Below, in pieces: positions 16,601 to 24,847 of a DNA stretch of 64,000 bases (positions are counted from its first letter, which is position 1; each line of letters starts with the position of its first letter). Under the pieces are notes generated by a model. It did not search any database. It saw only the letters and a program-made list of their open reading frames with translations, and was not told the DNA's origin. Source of the stretch: a virus; IMG/VR virus record IMGVR_UViG_3300025930_000008, positions 1 through 64,000 of that record; one strand, 5' to 3'. Made by a program: the position numbers and the translations under genes.

Positions 16601-17189
16601 TGTCTGAGGCCCATTCGGCTAATGCCTCTATAGGCACTGTCCCGTAAAGGAAGGCTTCCTTGCCCCGTATATGAGCAGCGCCGCTAGAATTTTTTAAGGC
16701 ACTTTTTCTCCTGGCTAGGTTAGCGACCCCATCCTCATATGCGATGTAGTAGCTTTTTACAGGAGCAAACTCAGAACCCGTGTCAACCGGCTCACCTTGT
16801 AGGTCGGTCATGCCTCCCCACTGCCACCCGGCTGTTTCAGTGTAATCCTTGAGGATACGGGCTAATCCGTGGGCAGCTACATTTCCGGTAATGCGCCAAG
16901 AAGCCTTACCCAAATCGACGTGAACAGTACCCATAGCTGTAGGCCCAACATGATCTGCACGTACACCGGCATGGCTTGCTAGCTCGTCTAGTTCGTGATC
17001 CTCAGAAATGTGAAATTGACCGTTGCCATAGAACCATGTATAGTCCTCGACACCAGCCTTTTCCAACCAGTCAGGCCCACCACCCGGAGGCGTGGACTTA
17101 CCATCTATTGTCTCTGGTAGCTCACCGGGGTATGGCTCAGTCGCCCAGCCACCGGCCCCGCCACCATCTGCTGCTGTCCAGAGAGTCAT
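13593..17189 (-). CDS. Giant protein with embedded tRNA CCA-adding module (NTase plus HD), 1198 aa
   Basis: Residues about 555-690 read as class II CCA-adding/poly(A) polymerase: VYVVGGAVRDALLG, then NDLDLMV with the catalytic DxD, then RRDFTANAMAVD and DPLRTMRAL. Residues about 810-910 add an HD domain (AALLHDIGKP, and later LIMHHMFPG), as in CCA enzymes with phosphatase activity. The N-terminal 550 residues are unrelated and include a C2H2-like finger (CPDCERLF, HRTNE, near 250) and Trp/His-rich segments. Such a fusion is odd: bacterial CCA enzymes are 400-500 residues. All 37 tRNA genes in this window lack CCA, which fits a phage-supplied enzyme. I am confident of the domain, less so of the activity. 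Confidence 0.75.
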   Translation of the reverse strand: MTLWTAADGGGAGGWATEPYPGELPETIDGKSTPPGGGPDWLEKAGVEDYTWFYGNGQFHISEDHELDELASHAGVRADHVGPTAMGTVHVDLGKASWRITGNVAAHGLARILKDYTETAGWQWGGMTDLQGEPVDTGSEFAPVKSYYIAYEDGVANLARRKSALKNSSGAAHIRGKEAFLYGTVPIEALAEWASDNGLTIIAGNDSGLKTIEDMEIDSIGAGTFNNPDEHNMFEEPKDERQPGGVFKCPDCERLFPTWNLYLRHRTNEEPMGDNHDDPTKDTAWLDMDATFPPHFHEMPSFHESAELPQITVKHAPGQADMSEFGWRRPVVYNYKLNHVVLGPPGDYHHDLYEDMGWPPFRDSHEGWVGVDPPEDEYVEDPGVRGLRMRTGPQHLENIRKVLIPHEPYAEDDATEDSEGRGMSGWEFITGKADEGKDQIAAPIPFIYDIQEDEITIGKPGTKQSDIPGQFTPGGIVEGTYEPGGKVHIRSMTNMPYTVRHMLELWYYNHPHMEIKSVDLTDDSGKQTKLAGQDIGGYVQALAAADPIVFRAWKALEAAGGDVYVVGGAVRDALLGKEPNDLDLMVTGIHPDEVNRILAALGKQNKGGVDLTGKDFGVFRYHEGGRGKGKEVEIAIPRRERATGGGGHKDFAIDADHTMTPEEDLYRRDFTANAMAVDLSTGQLLDPFGGLSDIKRRTLRSLHTKSLSDDPLRTMRALTAVAKHGLIPNSETEDQMMDNAHALQNLPNDRIRTELDKMFGYEDDGNHKDVDTARAMRLAMDTGLMKYIFPEVEATRDYDQKNPHHEQLLDQHLLSVLEHAQKLAPHDPDLKLAALLHDIGKPASRWSECRDCYHAHPGEAEVCENCGSNNVSGHFYQKAPGIGGTHETIGADMAAARLGELRYPNARISPISALIMHHMFPGFNTEKGARRFLNKTGDLADRLLILRQADQDGKSEYPTDPSLSVDQHRTLINSVRAGNVPTALSQLAVNGSDLLAAGIPQGPEIGKTLQFLHEQVLDNPQLNTKEALLGLIRARTAGRSDEWQEIQQWPSEEVEAYFRDFPEDLSSYTNWSQSQPSSDFPVTHAPGHRLNWKPGTWGKGTMDQNGNYHTWNLYDNYQDGEPIHDSYEKNMGIQDDWDSAYDRRFHIHPDGYAGLYGTYDRRSIPFPNVDGLHALDPNIHGDPNAEHEPIEEDEDDWS

Positions 17190-17196
17190 TCACTAC

Positions 17197-17367
17197 TTAC
17201 TCCCCGGATGATGCGGCTTCTAAATCCCTTGCCATAGCAAGAGCATCGCCGTCACAGAATTCACACAGAAAGATAGGTTTATCGCTAACACAAACGGGGA
17301 TCAGCGTTCGTGGTTCCTGGCCTGCCTTTTTACGGGCAGCCATGCAAGAAGTACAGGGCTTAGTCAT
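17197..17367 (-). CDS. Small zinc-finger protein, 56 aa
   Basis: Two Cys pairs (CTSC near the start, CEFC near residue 38) suggest one zinc site. The ATG at 17367 overlaps the upstream stop by 8 bases (ATGACTAA), which favours it over in-frame ATGs further up. Function unknown. Confidence 0.6.
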   Translation of the reverse strand: MTKPCTSCMAARKKAGQEPRTLIPVCVSDKPIFLCEFCDGDALAMARDLEAASSGE

Positions 17368-17926
17368 CCGTTTCATCAGGTTGTTTACGCATCGCATTCA
17401 ATAGTTGAAATACCATTTCTTGATAGCTCGCGCTAGCACACTCCGCAAGCTGGATATCTAATAGCATACCAGCTTCCTTTGATGTTGCACCCTGAAAGAT
17501 CGACGGAAGATAAATAGTTTCGTTGGGGTTCTCAGGGTTAGGCAGCTTACGAATAGTGATGGTCATAAATGCCTCTCCCTCGGAGGCTGCTTCCATAGCC
17601 TCACTAAGCTGGTCAATATATTCTTCGACTTCTTCATCAGAAAACTCAGCCATCTGAGCTAGCTCCTGATGTTCCTCTACCTCTGGCTCTTTGGGTTCAG
17701 AAGGCGGGCCAATGATCTTGAAGTGTGTAGCAAATGTCCAGCCATCGGGCTGTCCGTTATACCTCCAATGATCCTTGTCCCACTCCACCTTCACCATTTC
17801 AAAGCCTGCGTCATCTACCTTGTGACCACGTACCCAACCCTCCGTGCCAGCCACAGCTAGTTGGTATAAATCCTCTGCTCCTGGGTTGAGTGCTATGCGT
17901 GAGTGAAGTGGAATCATCTTAGTCAT
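17360..17926 (-). CDS. Hypothetical protein, 188 aa
   Basis: Residues 1-75 look like a small beta barrel (VKVEWDKDHWRYNGQPDGW), residues 78-115 are very acidic, and the C-terminus is mixed. No family recognised. Translated with the downstream zinc-finger gene. Confidence 0.6.
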   Translation of the reverse strand: MTKMIPLHSRIALNPGAEDLYQLAVAGTEGWVRGHKVDDAGFEMVKVEWDKDHWRYNGQPDGWTFATHFKIIGPPSEPKEPEVEEHQELAQMAEFSDEEVEEYIDQLSEAMEAASEGEAFMTITIRKLPNPENPNETIYLPSIFQGATSKEAGMLLDIQLAECASASYQEMVFQLLNAMRKQPDETDD

Positions 17927-17946
17927 TATTCTAACGACTATACCAC

Positions 17947-18183
17947 TTAGTAAGGTCGGCGCGACTTGGATGCCTTGGCGCGACCCCTGCTCTTATCTGG
18001 AACATTGCTATCTTCATTTGCAATGCTTGCAGTTCGGATTTCGTCCAAGACTTCCTTAGTTTCCTTGAGAAGTCTTTCAAGTTCACCTACCCTCTGGGCA
18101 GAGCTAAGGGCGCGCTCTCGCACGCCCTGTTCATACTCTACTTGTTCATCTGACTTACTAAACGCCGAGTTCTTCGGGAACAT
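17947..18183 (-). CDS. Coiled-coil protein, about 78 aa
   Basis: Residues 20-50 form a charged coiled coil (RVGELERLLKETKEVLDEIR); the C-terminus is Arg/Lys/Ser-rich. Of three consecutive ATGs, the last one (18183) has AAGGA five bases upstream. It overlaps the preceding gene. Confidence 0.55.
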   Translation of the reverse strand: MFPKNSAFSKSDEQVEYEQGVRERALSSAQRVGELERLLKETKEVLDEIRTASIANEDSNVPDKSRGRAKASKSRRPY

Positions 18184-18409
18184 CATCATCCTTAGCAGCA
18201 TTATGCTCGTCTACAATACCCTGCAATAACTTACGGGCATTGTCTACGCCTTTAGTAAGGGCTGAACGATGCCTGCTCTGGTCATTGCGCCTGTATTGAT
18301 CTATTAGATCATGGGACAGACAGAAATGATATGTAGTAGTCAGCACAGACAGGATAGCCTCTGCATCTTCCTCGTAGAGCGTGATCGCCTTGTCAAATTC
18401 CTCAGCCAT
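18158..18409 (-). CDS. Hypothetical helical protein, 83 aa
   Basis: The start ATG at 18409 overlaps the upstream TAA (TAATG), with GGAGAGG just before it. Helical, with His/Arg in the middle. No family recognised. Confidence 0.6.
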   Translation of the reverse strand: MAEEFDKAITLYEEDAEAILSVLTTTYHFCLSHDLIDQYRRNDQSRHRSALTKGVDNARKLLQGIVDEHNAAKDDDVPEELGV

Positions 18410-18606
18410 TAGCCTCTCCAAATTCCTTGTATAAATATTCTAGTCTTACCACAGTGGACACACTTTATCTTGTTCCCATTTGTACGACTGAACAACAGAG
18501 ATACAGAGGTGACCTTGTACCCATTCGACCAGTAATACTCGTGGATACCTGAACCGCACCAATCAAAGTCAGGATCAGGGTCAGGACCCCTATTCGTCAG
18601 CTTCAC
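18409..18606 (-). CDS. Hypothetical protein with a CxxC pair, 65 aa
   Basis: Residues 48-52 carry CVHCG; a further Cys lies near residue 17. A half zinc site is possible. It overlaps its upstream neighbour by 17 bases. Confidence 0.55.
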   Translation of the reverse strand: MKLTNRGPDPDPDFDWCGSGIHEYYWSNGYKVTSVSLLFSRTNGNKIKCVHCGKTRIFIQGIWRG

Positions 18607-19021
18607 GCCGATGATGCACCTTCCACATTACAAAGTATCCGATAAGGTCATCCACGATATCACTATCTGCCTCGATGGCATCGTCGCCCCGAACGAGTCG
18701 AGATATCTTGTCATCAATTCTAACTCGTAGCTGTTCCTCGGTGCTAGCCTTGGAGAAAATCCTGACTGGATCAAGAGCCGAATTTCCGTACTGTTCGTTC
18801 TTAGCGATGAGGAATTCTTTGATTTCGTCACACACTTCCCCAATCTCTAGAGCCACACCCCGACGCTGAATCTCCGGCTTCTTTGGAGGCTGCAATGGGT
18901 CCATCCTTTCCTTAGGCTGACAATTCTCACAGCCATCGCACTCCTGTGTCCACTGACTGTAACTATCGTCGGAGAAATACTTTGTGCCACTGCCATTGCA
19001 GGGACCGCCCATGTATACCAT
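18590..19021 (-). CDS. DUF1599-like nucleotide-modification-associated protein, 143 aa
   Basis: Residues 60-135 (EIKEFLIAKNEQYGNSAL, DKISRLVRG, IVDDLIGYFVMW) match the helical DUF1599/Nmad1 family, which is often found beside nucleotide or DNA-modification genes in phages. The N-terminal 45 residues are Cys-rich (CDGCENC) and may bind zinc. The substrate is not known. Confidence 0.6.
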   Translation of the reverse strand: MVYMGGPCNGSGTKYFSDDSYSQWTQECDGCENCQPKERMDPLQPPKKPEIQRRGVALEIGEVCDEIKEFLIAKNEQYGNSALDPVRIFSKASTEEQLRVRIDDKISRLVRGDDAIEADSDIVDDLIGYFVMWKVHHRREADE

Positions 19022-19299
19022 TAGTCGTTCAAGAAGTTATACTTCTGCTCCAATAGATCATCAATCTCTGCCTGAGCGATAGGCTCTAGCTCTTGACGCA
19101 GCCTCATGATCTGCTCGTACCTAAAGGACTCCGCTTCCTCATCTGTCATGCCGGGAGGCATAGCCCACTTGCCAGACACACTGAAATGATAGTCAGCACT
19201 GAGTTCAAACTTCTTTAGCTGCACCTTGCCTCCGCTAGAGACAGAGGCACCACACTCAATTAGCGTTGGCTTCTCTACAGAGTTATCCTCTTGCGACAT
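19021..19299 (-). CDS. Hypothetical protein, 92 aa
   Basis: The N-terminal half is beta-rich (KVQLKKFELSADYHFSVSG), the C-terminal half helical. No family recognised. One-base overlap with the DUF1599-like gene. Confidence 0.6.
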   Translation of the reverse strand: MSQEDNSVEKPTLIECGASVSSGGKVQLKKFELSADYHFSVSGKWAMPPGMTDEEAESFRYEQIMRLRQELEPIAQAEIDDLLEQKYNFLND

Positions 19300-19423
19300 T
19301 GACTACCAGTCCTTCCTTCTTAGCCAACTTCTCAGCATACTTCTCGAAATCAGCAATGACTTTAGGGTTAAGGGGCGCGCCAGATAGATCATGGATGGTC
19401 ACAGACACAGCATTAGTTTTCAT
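19283..19423 (-). CDS. Small hypothetical protein, 46 aa
   Basis: ATG at 19423 (inside the end of the upstream gene, 11 bases of overlap), TAA at 19283. The sequence MKTNAVSVTIHDLSG followed by a basic helix is protein-like, and the frame fills an otherwise empty gap. Confidence 0.6.
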   Translation of the reverse strand: MKTNAVSVTIHDLSGAPLNPKVIADFEKYAEKLAKKEGLVVNVARG

Positions 19424-19826
19424 CAGTCAATCCTCGATGACATAGTAGAGTATTCATACGACACATAAACTGGAACTGCTTTGTCATGAGTTCCATGATA
19501 GAGTAATGATGCCCACCAATCTCAAACACCATTGGACAGCCATGCAATCCTTCCAATGGCTCCATGCCTAGCGCACTTATCATAGCCAACAACTCTGGAC
19601 ACTCTTCCTCAGTGCCAAGGTTGACAACCACATTACTAGGAGGTATATACGGAGGCGGCGTAACCGTATGATGGTATGTAGGGGGAGGGTACGAAGCGTT
19701 AGTAGTCGGGAATGTAAGACTACCAGTTGTGTAGCTCGATGGGCTTACAACATAATGCTTATGCGTATTCTCAGACTTGATAGCATCCATACTATCTCTT
19801 AGCTTATCATACTCTTCGTCGGTCAT
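19413..19826 (-). CDS. Hypothetical protein with Pro/Tyr-rich middle, 137 aa
   Basis: ATG at 19826 overlaps the TGA of the metallophosphoesterase gene (ATGA). The middle is Pro/Tyr/Thr-rich (YPPPTYHHTVTPPPYIPP), probably extended. The C-terminus has a small globular-looking part. No family recognised. Confidence 0.6.
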   Translation of the reverse strand: MTDEEYDKLRDSMDAIKSENTHKHYVVSPSSYTTGSLTFPTTNASYPPPTYHHTVTPPPYIPPSNVVVNLGTEEECPELLAMISALGMEPLEGLHGCPMVFEIGGHHYSIMELMTKQFQFMCRMNTLLCHRGLTDEN

Positions 19827-21067
19827 GAGTACCGGTGGTCCCTCCAATATAGAACACCATTTACGTAAGTGGCTAAGTCTAATTTGAACGTGCCGTCAGG
19901 CCAGATAGATGCTGTAGCAAACCCATTCTGCCAGTCAGGAGCAATCGTATAGCCCAAGCCGTCTTGTATCTTGCAGAGGCATCCTGTCTCAACTGCGGCC
20001 AAGGTGCTGAGCGTCCCGTCAATGTCATGAGTAGTCTTGTGTACCAAAGACTGTCGATGGGTGTGCCCGACAACCACAGAGTAACCAAGCGCTTCGAGAG
20101 TACCGAGTGCGCTTGCCCCCGAGCCTTTACGAGCGATCCATCCATGACGCGCAGCTAAATGGTTGGATAGTTTCGCCTGAGCGTGATTGTACCCGCCCGA
20201 TGGAGCGAGAAATTCAATGTCAAGACTTGGCAGGCGCAGTAGATTCGATACACACCATACAGGTGACTCTTGTTCCTCCCCAGGGATATCAGCCGCTCGC
20301 AATCCATATAAGTCCCGCACATATAGCAAAAGCTGCTGTCTAATTCTCTCGTCATGGTTGCCCATGAGTTTAGTCCAGCGCGTGTTGGTGCTAGCCTGAA
20401 CATAGTCCCTGAGCAGGAGGTACCCCGCATTTACACCCTCCTGTACCGTGGAGTCCCACTCTGGATTAAGAGCATGCCTAGAAATCCCCCCGAAATCCAC
20501 GGTGTCACCCATGAGGATGCCTCGCGCTGGTTTATTAACCCGGAGCCAGTCACAGAAAAGCCGATGGAGGTCAAGATCATGGTGGGGAGCCTGCTGATCC
20601 CCTGCAAATACTACAAGTTCCGCGCCTTTCTTGTCAAGCTGAGCCTTGGCCGGGGCCTTGTATTTAGAAGGCTCCTGCGCGAACGGGAGGACCAGTTGCA
20701 GCTTTCTCCTGGCGCTTACGGTAAGCTGCTTGAGCTTAATTCCACCCGGAGAATCCCACTCGTTCACCTTGACGTGGGTAACCTCCCACTCGTCCGGGTC
20801 TAGGTTACGTTCCTTGAGTAGATCATTAGTGTCAGGTAGTTTAACATCAGGCTCGGAGGTTATCTCCTTCTTGTTAGCATCCACTGACTCCTGTGTATAT
20901 ACTTCATCGTATCCACCAAAGACACGATCATACTCTACCTGTGATACGTAACGCTGTCCCTTAATCTTCCTTGTCTTGAGAGTCCCCCTGTCCACCCGGC
21001 TTCTCACTGCCCGATGGGTCAGACCCGCTCTCTCCGCTACTTCCTTGAGTGTCAGGTAATTCGTCAT
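19823..21067 (-). CDS. Metallophosphoesterase with N-terminal MerR/excisionase-like HTH
   Basis: 414 residues. Residues 1-50 are a winged HTH of the excisionase type (LTLKEVAERAGLTHRAVRSR). Residues 145-400 are a calcineurin-like phosphoesterase with all metal motifs in order: FAGDQQAPHHD, MGDTVDFGG, MGNHDER, and VVGHTHRQ. Such enzymes cut phosphodiesters or nucleotides; the DNA-binding domain suggests action on DNA. The gene overlaps the portal gene by 107 bases, unusually long here. Confidence 0.85.
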   Translation of the reverse strand: MTNYLTLKEVAERAGLTHRAVRSRVDRGTLKTRKIKGQRYVSQVEYDRVFGGYDEVYTQESVDANKKEITSEPDVKLPDTNDLLKERNLDPDEWEVTHVKVNEWDSPGGIKLKQLTVSARRKLQLVLPFAQEPSKYKAPAKAQLDKKGAELVVFAGDQQAPHHDLDLHRLFCDWLRVNKPARGILMGDTVDFGGISRHALNPEWDSTVQEGVNAGYLLLRDYVQASTNTRWTKLMGNHDERIRQQLLLYVRDLYGLRAADIPGEEQESPVWCVSNLLRLPSLDIEFLAPSGGYNHAQAKLSNHLAARHGWIARKGSGASALGTLEALGYSVVVGHTHRQSLVHKTTHDIDGTLSTLAAVETGCLCKIQDGLGYTIAPDWQNGFATASIWPDGTFKLDLATYVNGVLYWRDHRYS

Positions 21068-23255
21068 CTACCAATCTGTATTTCTTCTGTTGTGAGGCGC
21101 TTCTAGGAAGCCTTGACACGATCTTTTCCGGCGGTTGAGAAACCTTATCAGCCGGTCCGGTGGGATCATCCTGCAAGGCAACGTTCTCTAGCTCCGTATG
21201 CGAGGCGCGCGCCGCCAAATTTTCAGACCCATTTTGAGTGGACGCTGGCCGTGGCATACCTTGCCTACGTTCCATTGAGACAGGCGGTGCTGTCATACCT
21301 CCACCTGGCCCCATCGCACCTTGAGGCGTGGCCGCAGGTGCCCCGCCCATACTCATATCATTACCGATACCGCCTGGTCCCATCATCCCTGCCGGTGGCG
21401 TTGGCATGACGATACTCTCACCTGGGCCACCCGGTCCTGCTGGTGGGCCTCCTGCGCCTGGGTCCTGCCCTGCCATACCTGTTGCTGCCGGTGGCAATAC
21501 TCCCGGCGTACCGGGCTGTTGCAGAACGGACTCAACCTCAGCCTTGAGGTCTGGTGGGATGGGTAGGTTACGCTCGCGCAGAATGGTGTAAGTTTTCATC
21601 TTGGCCTCCTGCTGACGGACAGTTTTCTTTACAAGTTCCTCGTTGGTGTCCTCAATCTCATCCTCAACATCAAAGTTGACACCAACCATAAGCCTACGGT
21701 CTGAGATAGGTACACCCATGGCACGTAGAGCCTGCATGAACTGACGTTCCGTAGCCTCGTCCCTTAGGTCAAGAGTCTGGAAAGATAGCTCAGGTATAAG
21801 CAGCTTGGGGCGCGTTTCAATCCGTTTGTTTCCGTCTGGATCATAGATAACGACTTCCTCGTACAGTGGCACCTTGGTAGAGCCTCGCATCTCGTAGTCG
21901 TAATGTTCCTGGGCCTCAGCCACGACAAGAGCGCGGCTCTCGAAATGTGCCTTAAGATAATCTTGGAAGGTGCGGAGGATTTGGTTAAGGAACTCTGCTT
22001 GGAGTGCGGAGCTAGCATAAGGCTGCGTAGTTGCCCCTGCTGATAACAGGCTTGGATTGACTCCGAAAATCTGCATGATACGACGTTCAATTCTGTCGAA
22101 GTCGTCCCCAAGTCGGGGCATTTGCTCTCGTCCGAATACATTTTCAATGTCTAGTCCAAAGTGGTGTACCATGAGGCGGAAGTCAGAGGACAATGCGATA
22201 TCAATATCGTCACGCACCATTTCCATCTGATCTGGTGTCGGTACCCACGGTGGCTCGCCGTCACCTAGGTCTTGGATACCTAGCTTGGCAAGAATGAACG
22301 GAGAGTAAAGACGTTCAGCGATAGCATCCTGTGATGCCATCAACTTTTCCTCATGCATAAGGGTACGCAATCCTCGCAGGAGGATAGGCGTACCGTGGTC
22401 ATCCCAATCTGTAATCTTGTTGGCGATCTGCTTTAGAAGCACGCCAGAGATAGGGATATGTTCATTGCGTCGGAGGTAAGGAATCAACTCAGGGAAATTA
22501 AGTTCCAGCATCCTGTACTCTTTCGCAGGAGACTTTTCTTGAGCCAACTTCTTTAGATACTCTGGCGGTACCATGAGCATCTGCTTTTCACCCAAGAGAG
22601 GGAAGTTCTTGATAACTATTTCCTCAGGGTTTAGAAGTTCCTCGCGCTCCCATACTCCTAAGTCCTCGTCAAAGGAACCAAGAGAAAAGGCTTCCCCGAC
22701 TGTCCAGAACTCTCGTCCAAGGGATACAAGGAAGTTAGGGTAGTCCAGCTTGTCAAAGAACAGAGACTCATAAAAGTCTGCAAGCTTCTGGTCCTTTGAG
22801 TACAACTCCATTCCAACAAGAGGGAAACGAGTGAAAATGTCAATGAGAATAGGGACAAGGTAATGTGTTGCATAGAAAAGACGGAGCCACTTGTGTAGTT
22901 TACGCCTGTGGTTTTCGTCTGCCATGTTCCACGGCAAACCAGACAGGTCCCAATACTCCATCGGGTCATAGAACCGAGGGATGGCAGCCCATGTATCAGA
23001 GCCACCCGCACTACTCAACCGACTCGTCCTCATGCGACGAGCCAGTGCGTTATTATCATCAAGTTGTTTGAGTGTCGCAGCGTTGGGCGAGTCTAAGTTA
23101 ACAGCGCCAGTTAATGTCGCTCTTAGATCACCGGGAGTACGCGCCATGCGATGCATTTCATTTGCGTACTCCTGCTTGCGCAAAGGGTGACGTGGTAGCG
23201 TCACCCCTCGTTTTGCCAGGTTCTCAACCTGACGGTCTAGCTTGCTAGTATCCAC
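20961..23255 (-). CDS. Portal protein, 764 aa
   Basis: The portal ring is the DNA entry channel of the capsid. Residues 60-480 have the portal layout: helical clip and stem, NPSLLSAGATTQPYASSAL, and a conserved RIERRIMQIFGVN segment. The C-terminal 200 residues are Pro/Gly/Met-rich and variable. It lies downstream of the terminase, as expected. The start is GTG at 23255, seven bases after a TATAGT, so it may be leaderless. Confidence 0.85.
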   Translation of the reverse strand: MDTSKLDRQVENLAKRGVTLPRHPLRKQEYANEMHRMARTPGDLRATLTGAVNLDSPNAATLKQLDDNNALARRMRTSRLSSAGGSDTWAAIPRFYDPMEYWDLSGLPWNMADENHRRKLHKWLRLFYATHYLVPILIDIFTRFPLVGMELYSKDQKLADFYESLFFDKLDYPNFLVSLGREFWTVGEAFSLGSFDEDLGVWEREELLNPEEIVIKNFPLLGEKQMLMVPPEYLKKLAQEKSPAKEYRMLELNFPELIPYLRRNEHIPISGVLLKQIANKITDWDDHGTPILLRGLRTLMHEEKLMASQDAIAERLYSPFILAKLGIQDLGDGEPPWVPTPDQMEMVRDDIDIALSSDFRLMVHHFGLDIENVFGREQMPRLGDDFDRIERRIMQIFGVNPSLLSAGATTQPYASSALQAEFLNQILRTFQDYLKAHFESRALVVAEAQEHYDYEMRGSTKVPLYEEVVIYDPDGNKRIETRPKLLIPELSFQTLDLRDEATERQFMQALRAMGVPISDRRLMVGVNFDVEDEIEDTNEELVKKTVRQQEAKMKTYTILRERNLPIPPDLKAEVESVLQQPGTPGVLPPAATGMAGQDPGAGGPPAGPGGPGESIVMPTPPAGMMGPGGIGNDMSMGGAPAATPQGAMGPGGGMTAPPVSMERRQGMPRPASTQNGSENLAARASHTELENVALQDDPTGPADKVSQPPEKIVSRLPRSASQQKKYRLVDDELPDTQGSSGESGSDPSGSEKPGGQGDSQDKED

Positions 23256-23282
23256 ACCTGTTACTATACAGGAGCGGACGGT

Positions 23283-23324
23283 TTACTTACCGCAAACGCA
23301 GTCACCATTGCAAGGGCAAGGCAT
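23283..23324 (-). CDS. Possible 13-residue Cys peptide
   Basis: ATG at 23324 overlaps the upstream TAA (TAATG), with GGAGG nine bases before it, then 13 codons and a stop. The peptide has four Cys in CxC pairs (MPCPCNGDCVCGK), as in metallothioneins. It is too short to be certain. Confidence 0.4.
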   Translation of the reverse strand: MPCPCNGDCVCGK

Positions 23325-24847
23325 TATGAATCCCTCCATTCCGCTAGTGCTTGTGCCTCTTGTTCATCAGTCAAGAACTCAGTGATAGGATTCTTGTCAG
23401 GATCGGTGGCCGACATACGGTTCGGGTCTACCGGTGACTCCATGCCACCAGGCCCCGGTACCTGAGTCTGCGGTGGTCCTGCGCCAGCGCCCTGTCCTAC
23501 TTGGCCCTGTTCACATAGCGGGCAGCCCTTCTTACCGGGACGACCATCATCCATCATCATGCCCTCATGCTTACCCTTATTGTGCGCCTTGATCGCCATG
23601 AAATCACGGAGCGGACTACCACTTGCCTGCTCTAGACATTGGGCAGCGACCTGTTCCATCTGTGGGTTAGTAGCATGCTCTACTGAAAGAGGCTGACCAA
23701 TATACTGAGGCCATGACTGCTCAAACTGTGCAAAGGGCATGCCATTTACTGACAGGCCAGGAATGTTCTGCTCAATTTGAGAGAGCGGTAGAATAGAACC
23801 GGGGTGCATGGTCCGAGGGTTCACTTGGGTAGCAGACACGGCTGACCTACCACCACCACCGAATGTCTCAGTGTGTGCGCCGCCGCCATCAGTAGGATTA
23901 GAGTCTTTCTCTACGTCCTGTGTCTCGGTGACTGCCCGGGTCTGCTCAAGGCGACCATCGTCATCACCGGGATCGCTACTCTTGTACGCCGCTGGCTCTG
24001 CGATATCCTGATGCCTCGTAGGGTGAGGCGACCCACTCATTTCAACGTCTAAAAAACGTACGTTTTCAGGGGTCCACTTCTTCTTATCCATTTTAGGTGA
24101 TGGCCCCGCACCACCCTGGTCTACATCAACAGTCTTTAGTGCTTCACCTGTGCGAGCCATGACCATATCACGCTCAGCGTCACCGGCCATTGCCCAATCA
24201 CTATCAGTGTAGAGGTCAGTCTCGATGGGTGCGTCAGGCTCAGGCACCTGAATATCATCCGGAGTAGCAACAGGATCGGTAACAGGTTCAGGCTCAGCGT
24301 CAGGGTGAGGCTGTCCACCACCCTCGTTGTCCCAATCATGCTCATTCTCTGCGCGCATACGCTCGCGCTCTAGGCGACGTTCCTCTGCTTTCTCTGCCTT
24401 GGTATCCCAATAAGATTGAGTAGTCATTTCAGGCTTGAAGTTACAGCGACCACCCTCCCATGCACCACGGCATGAGTTTTCGCTGAACATATGCTGAGCC
24501 ATGGCAGCGAAGCCAGCCTGAGGATCACCCTGCTGTAGAGAAATGTCCGTAATCTCACGGTGAACAGGACACATCTTAGGCTTGCGCGCCTCTACGGTGA
24601 AGCCAAGGTGCTGCTTGACTGAGGCTAAGACTGACTCCCAATCATCATAGTATACATCAGCGCACGCCTGCTTGACTGTCTCTGTCAAGTCCCCCGCTAC
24701 CAGCGCGAGTCGTTCATCATGATTCCCATTCGCCAGGAATTGTGCGAACCTTTTAGTGGCCCTCGCGCGAGCCAAAGCTAGGGCCTTGCGTGCTGCGACC
24801 CGATGTACTTCCTCATCAAAGGCTAGTGATTCAAATAGCCCACTCAT
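23324..24847 (-). CDS. Hypothetical structural-type protein, 507 aa
   Basis: The N-terminal 100 residues are helical; a Cys/His cluster follows (MCPVHREI and CRGAWEGGRCNF). The middle is very acidic and Pro-rich, and the C-terminal 120 residues contain another CPLCEQG pair. Position between terminase and portal suggests a virion assembly role. No family recognised. Confidence 0.6.
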   Translation of the reverse strand: MSGLFESLAFDEEVHRVAARKALALARARATKRFAQFLANGNHDERLALVAGDLTETVKQACADVYYDDWESVLASVKQHLGFTVEARKPKMCPVHREITDISLQQGDPQAGFAAMAQHMFSENSCRGAWEGGRCNFKPEMTTQSYWDTKAEKAEERRLERERMRAENEHDWDNEGGGQPHPDAEPEPVTDPVATPDDIQVPEPDAPIETDLYTDSDWAMAGDAERDMVMARTGEALKTVDVDQGGAGPSPKMDKKKWTPENVRFLDVEMSGSPHPTRHQDIAEPAAYKSSDPGDDDGRLEQTRAVTETQDVEKDSNPTDGGGAHTETFGGGGRSAVSATQVNPRTMHPGSILPLSQIEQNIPGLSVNGMPFAQFEQSWPQYIGQPLSVEHATNPQMEQVAAQCLEQASGSPLRDFMAIKAHNKGKHEGMMMDDGRPGKKGCPLCEQGQVGQGAGAGPPQTQVPGPGGMESPVDPNRMSATDPDKNPITEFLTDEQEAQALAEWRDS

